From Treponema sp. (GTDB taxonomy: Bacteria > Spirochaetota > Spirochaetia > Treponematales > Breznakiellaceae): a DNA stretch of 7,276 nt. A program made the translations under genes and the position numbers. The notes beneath the pieces were generated by a model. It did not search any database and was not told the origin of the DNA. It saw only the letters and a list, made by a program, of their open reading frames with translations. The stretch lies in NCBI GenBank assembly GCA_031264475.1, contig JAISEA010000091.1, positions 1-7,276 of the forward strand, written 5' to 3'. Shown piece after piece: positions 5,718 to 7,276 of the stretch (its first letter is position 1; every line of letters begins with the position of its first letter).

Positions 5718-5748
5718 ATGAGCAGAGAGCAATGAGCAATGAGCAAAG
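5718..5748 (+). repeat. Heptamer repeat cluster D (left inverted end)
   Basis: Words ATGAGCA, GAGAGCA, ATGAGCA, ATGAGCA are followed by AAG. It is the same family as clusters A-C. The segment AATGAGCAATGAGCAAAG (5731-5748) is complementary at 16 of 18 positions to 5860-5877 in cluster E, so D and E form an imperfect inverted pair. Confidence 0.7.
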
Positions 5749-5764
5749 TATATTTGATAAAGTC

Positions 5765-5785
5765 TAAAGACAACGGGTCAATGTC
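5765..5785 (+). repeat. Solitary copy of the 21-bp array unit
   Basis: This 21-bp stretch differs from the first array unit at only two positions. It starts exactly 126 bp (six unit lengths) before the array start at 5891. With flanking bases it folds as AAGACA/TGTCTT around a 9-nt loop. It sits alone between the inverted heptamer clusters D and E. Confidence 0.85.
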
Positions 5786-5855
5786 TTTCTCTTTGCCCTT
5801 TACTGACACCAACGCGCCTGATACCGCGTAGCAAGCCCTGCCTGATACTGCCCGT

Positions 5856-5890
5856 CTTCCTTTACTCACTGCTCATTACTCACTACTCAC
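5856..5890 (-). repeat. Heptamer repeat cluster E (right inverted end)
   Basis: On the minus strand the words are GTGAGTA, GTGAGTA, ATGAGCA, GTGAGTA followed by the purine cap AAGGAAG and then ACGGGCAG. This mirrors clusters B and C, which lead into GC-rich DNA, in the opposite orientation. Further on, the minus strand also carries GGTGTCA, the end word of the GC-rich modules. The 21-bp array starts at the very next base. Confidence 0.7.
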
Positions 5891-6205
5891 TGAAGACAAC
5901 GGGTCATTGTCTGAAGACAACGGGTCATTGTCTGAAGACAACGGGTCATTGTCTGAAGACAACGGGTCATTGTCTGAAGACAACGGGTCATTGTCTGAAG
6001 ACAATGGGTCATTGTCTGAAGACAATGGGTCAATGTCTGAAGACAACGGGTCATTGTCTGAAGACAACGGGTCAAAGTCTACAGACTGCGAGTCAAAGTC
6101 TGAAGACTGCGAGTCAAAGTCTACAGACTGCGGGTCAAAGTCTACAGACTGCGAGTCAAAGTCTACAGACTGCGAGTCAAAGTCTACAGACTGCGAGTCA
6201 AAGTC
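5891..6205. repeat. 21-bp tandem repeat array, fifteen units
   Basis: Fifteen uninterrupted 21-bp units are followed by a broken partial copy from 6206. Units 1-8 (class 1) read TGAAGACAACGGGTC plus ATTGTC, with C-to-T changes in units 6 and 7. Units 10-15 (class 2) mostly read TACAGACTGCGAGTC plus AAAGTC. Unit 9 has a class 1 head and a class 2 tail. Class 1 units fold as AGACAA/TTGTCT with a 7-nt loop; class 2 units fold as AGACT/AGTCT. The 21-bp period keeps several frames open on both strands (for example heptapeptide SEDNGSL on the plus strand), but no start with a ribosome binding site or unique coding sequence is attached. There are no spacers, so it is not CRISPR. Confidence 0.92.
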
Positions 6206-6220
6206 TGAAGATAATATGAT

Positions 6221-6236
6221 AGGATTTTCAAATCCT
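6221..6236 (-). terminator. Possible weak recQ terminator hairpin
   Basis: Eleven bases after the recQ stop on the minus strand, AGGATT and AATCCT form a 6-bp stem around a 4-nt loop. The following sequence (ATCATATTATC) is AT-rich but not a T-run, so termination here is doubtful. Confidence 0.3.
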
Positions 6237-6247
6237 GCTCTGGGATT

Positions 6248-7276
6248 TTAAGACCCTGCCCCGCTTTCATATTCTCGTATTAGCGAGAGAAAAGCGGTTC
6301 CGTAGCGTTTTAGCTTTACCACGCCTACGCCTGATACAAGCAGGAATTCGTCTTGAGTCTTGGGCTTCCTGCGGCACATATCCATCAAAGAAGCATCGGA
6401 AAACACGATGTAGGACGGCGTTTTCGCGGCTTGGGCAAGGGTCGTCCGTAAAGAACGCAGTTTCTCAAAGAGGTCTTTATCAAAAAGTTGCGGCGCGGGA
6501 ACATTTTCTCGGTGGAGGGGCTTGGTTTCTGCCTTCGGGAGGGTCATTTGTATGGGTTTTCGCTCAAACACGATCTCACTGGCGCGGGAAGCGGAGCGGA
6601 CGATAGGAAAATCTCCTGTTTCGACGATCAAATACTCCTGTTCAATGAGAAAATCCAGAATCGTCCGTATTGTTTGGAGCGGCGCGTCCGCCATGATTCC
6701 ATAGACGCTGAGTGTGTCAAGACGCAAATTCTGTATCTTCTCGTTATTGCTTCCCCGCAAAATATCAATGATCATGGTTTTTCCAAAACGCCTGCCCCGT
6801 TGTTCCAAACGCAGGACGCACGAGACGATCTTCTGCGCTTCAATCGTAATATCCGTAGCTTCAAGCGAGGTGCAGTTCGAGCAATTACCGCAAAAAGCGG
6901 GCGCCTTTTCCCCAAAATACCCAAGTAGCCGCTGCCGCAGACATTCGGTTCCTGTCGCATACCAAGTAATCTCTTTCAAGAGTTGCAGATTGTGCTGAAT
7001 GAGCGTTTCGTCCATCTCCGCGTTATCATCGCCCGAATGTTTGATGAGGAAGTCGTTGACATAGACGTCCCGCCCGTTGTAAAAAAGCACACATTCCGCG
7101 CGCTCGCCGTCCCGTCCCGCTCTGCCCGCTTCTTGATAGTAGCTCTCGATGTTCTTGGGCATATTGTAATGAATCACAAACGACACGTTTGACTTATCGA
7201 TTCCCATGCCAAAAGCGTTAGTCGCAACCATGACGGTCTTTCGGTCGTAGAGAAAATCATCTTGATTCTCCCGTCG
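6248..7276 (-). CDS. recQ: ATP-dependent DNA helicase RecQ, C-terminal part
   Basis: RecQ is a 3'-5' superfamily 2 helicase acting in recombinational repair and in resolving DNA structures. The frame stays open to the window edge, so the N-terminal helicase part (Walker A, DEAD/H box) is missing only because the window ends. The 342 visible residues begin RRENQDDFLYDRKTVMVATN. They contain motif V (VATNAFGMGIDK, 17-28), motif VI with arginine finger (YYQEAGRAGRDG, 46-57), and the RecQ zinc site with four cysteines (112, 129, 132, 135). A winged-helix region follows (about 155-240), and an HRDC domain (about 268-340, LFEKLRSLR...FLLVSGVGVVKLKRYG) occupies the C-terminus. All C-terminal domains look intact. 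The internal ATG at 7231 lies inside motif V and is not the start. The gene faces tRNA-Cys across the repeat array. Confidence 0.95.
   Translation of the reverse strand, partial: RRENQDDFLYDRKTVMVATNAFGMGIDKSNVSFVIHYNMPKNIESYYQEAGRAGRDGERAECVLFYNGRDVYVNDFLIKHSGDDNAEMDETLIQHNLQLLKEITWYATGTECLRQRLLGYFGEKAPAFCGNCSNCTSLEATDITIEAQKIVSCVLRLEQRGRRFGKTMIIDILRGSNNEKIQNLRLDTLSVYGIMADAPLQTIRTILDFLIEQEYLIVETGDFPIVRSASRASEIVFERKPIQMTLPKAETKPLHRENVPAPQLFDKDLFEKLRSLRTTLAQAAKTPSYIVFSDASLMDMCRRKPKTQDEFLLVSGVGVVKLKRYGTAFLSLIREYESGAGS

Noticed and set aside
5687..5869. 60-residue minus-strand frame
   Set aside because: It lies wholly within the MITE-like repeat unit, and its residues come from the repeat sequence.
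5876..6075. Minus-strand frames over the array with DPLSSDN-type repeats
   Set aside because: Same reason: a by-product of the 21-bp period, with no start signal or secretion signal.
785..6205. CRISPR array
   Set aside because: Both arrays are uninterrupted tandem repeats without spacers, and no cas gene is present.
5907..6251. Open plus-strand frame encoding a heptapeptide repeat (SEDNGSL, then SKSTDCE types) over the 21-bp array
   Set aside because: The 21-bp period automatically keeps several frames open on both strands. There is no ATG with a ribosome binding site, no unique N-terminal part, and changes follow hairpin pairing rather than codon positions.

Overview
The window looks like chromosomal DNA of a spirochaete, most likely a Treponema-type species. 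The basis is a relaxed-lipobox lipoprotein that ends in a Trp-Ser-Tyr-Arg / Trp-Asn-Ala-Glu-Glu tail, an adjacent small aromatic-rich outer-membrane barrel, and coding DNA of roughly balanced GC set among repeat-rich intergenic DNA. Free-living or gut treponemes, which make their own arginine, fit better than host-restricted pathogens because argB is present. The genus is inferred, not proven.

Layout. Positions 1-1252 hold no convincing gene. They are a mosaic of repeats: short direct repeats and hairpins, three clusters of a degenerate 7-bp repeat, GC-rich modules, a C10 tract, about ten copies of a 23-bp tandem repeat, and palindromic direct and inverted repeats that run up to and into the argB 5' end. 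Then come argB (N-acetylglutamate kinase, arginine biosynthesis) and mnmE (tRNA wobble-uridine modification GTPase) on the + strand, 4 bp apart and probably co-transcribed. Two minus-strand envelope genes follow: a lipoprotein that converges on mnmE with an 11-bp gap, and upstream of it a signal-peptide-bearing beta-barrel protein. A divergent region at 5334-5544 holds a candidate promoter for the envelope pair and a very good promoter for tRNA-Cys(GCA) on the + strand.

Between tRNA-Cys and the 3' end of a minus-strand recQ gene (cut by the window edge) lies about 630 bp of non-coding DNA. It holds a MITE-like unit with inverted ends and fifteen tandem 21-bp units.

The known genes are housekeeping and envelope functions with no obvious joint pathway. 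The least explained material is the intergenic repeat landscape. Two tandem arrays unrelated in sequence (21 bp and 23 bp) are both built from one small hairpin per unit, and substitutions between units largely keep the stem paired. One of them sits before argB and the other between convergent recQ and tRNA-Cys. No defence system, CRISPR array, transposase or phage gene is visible.
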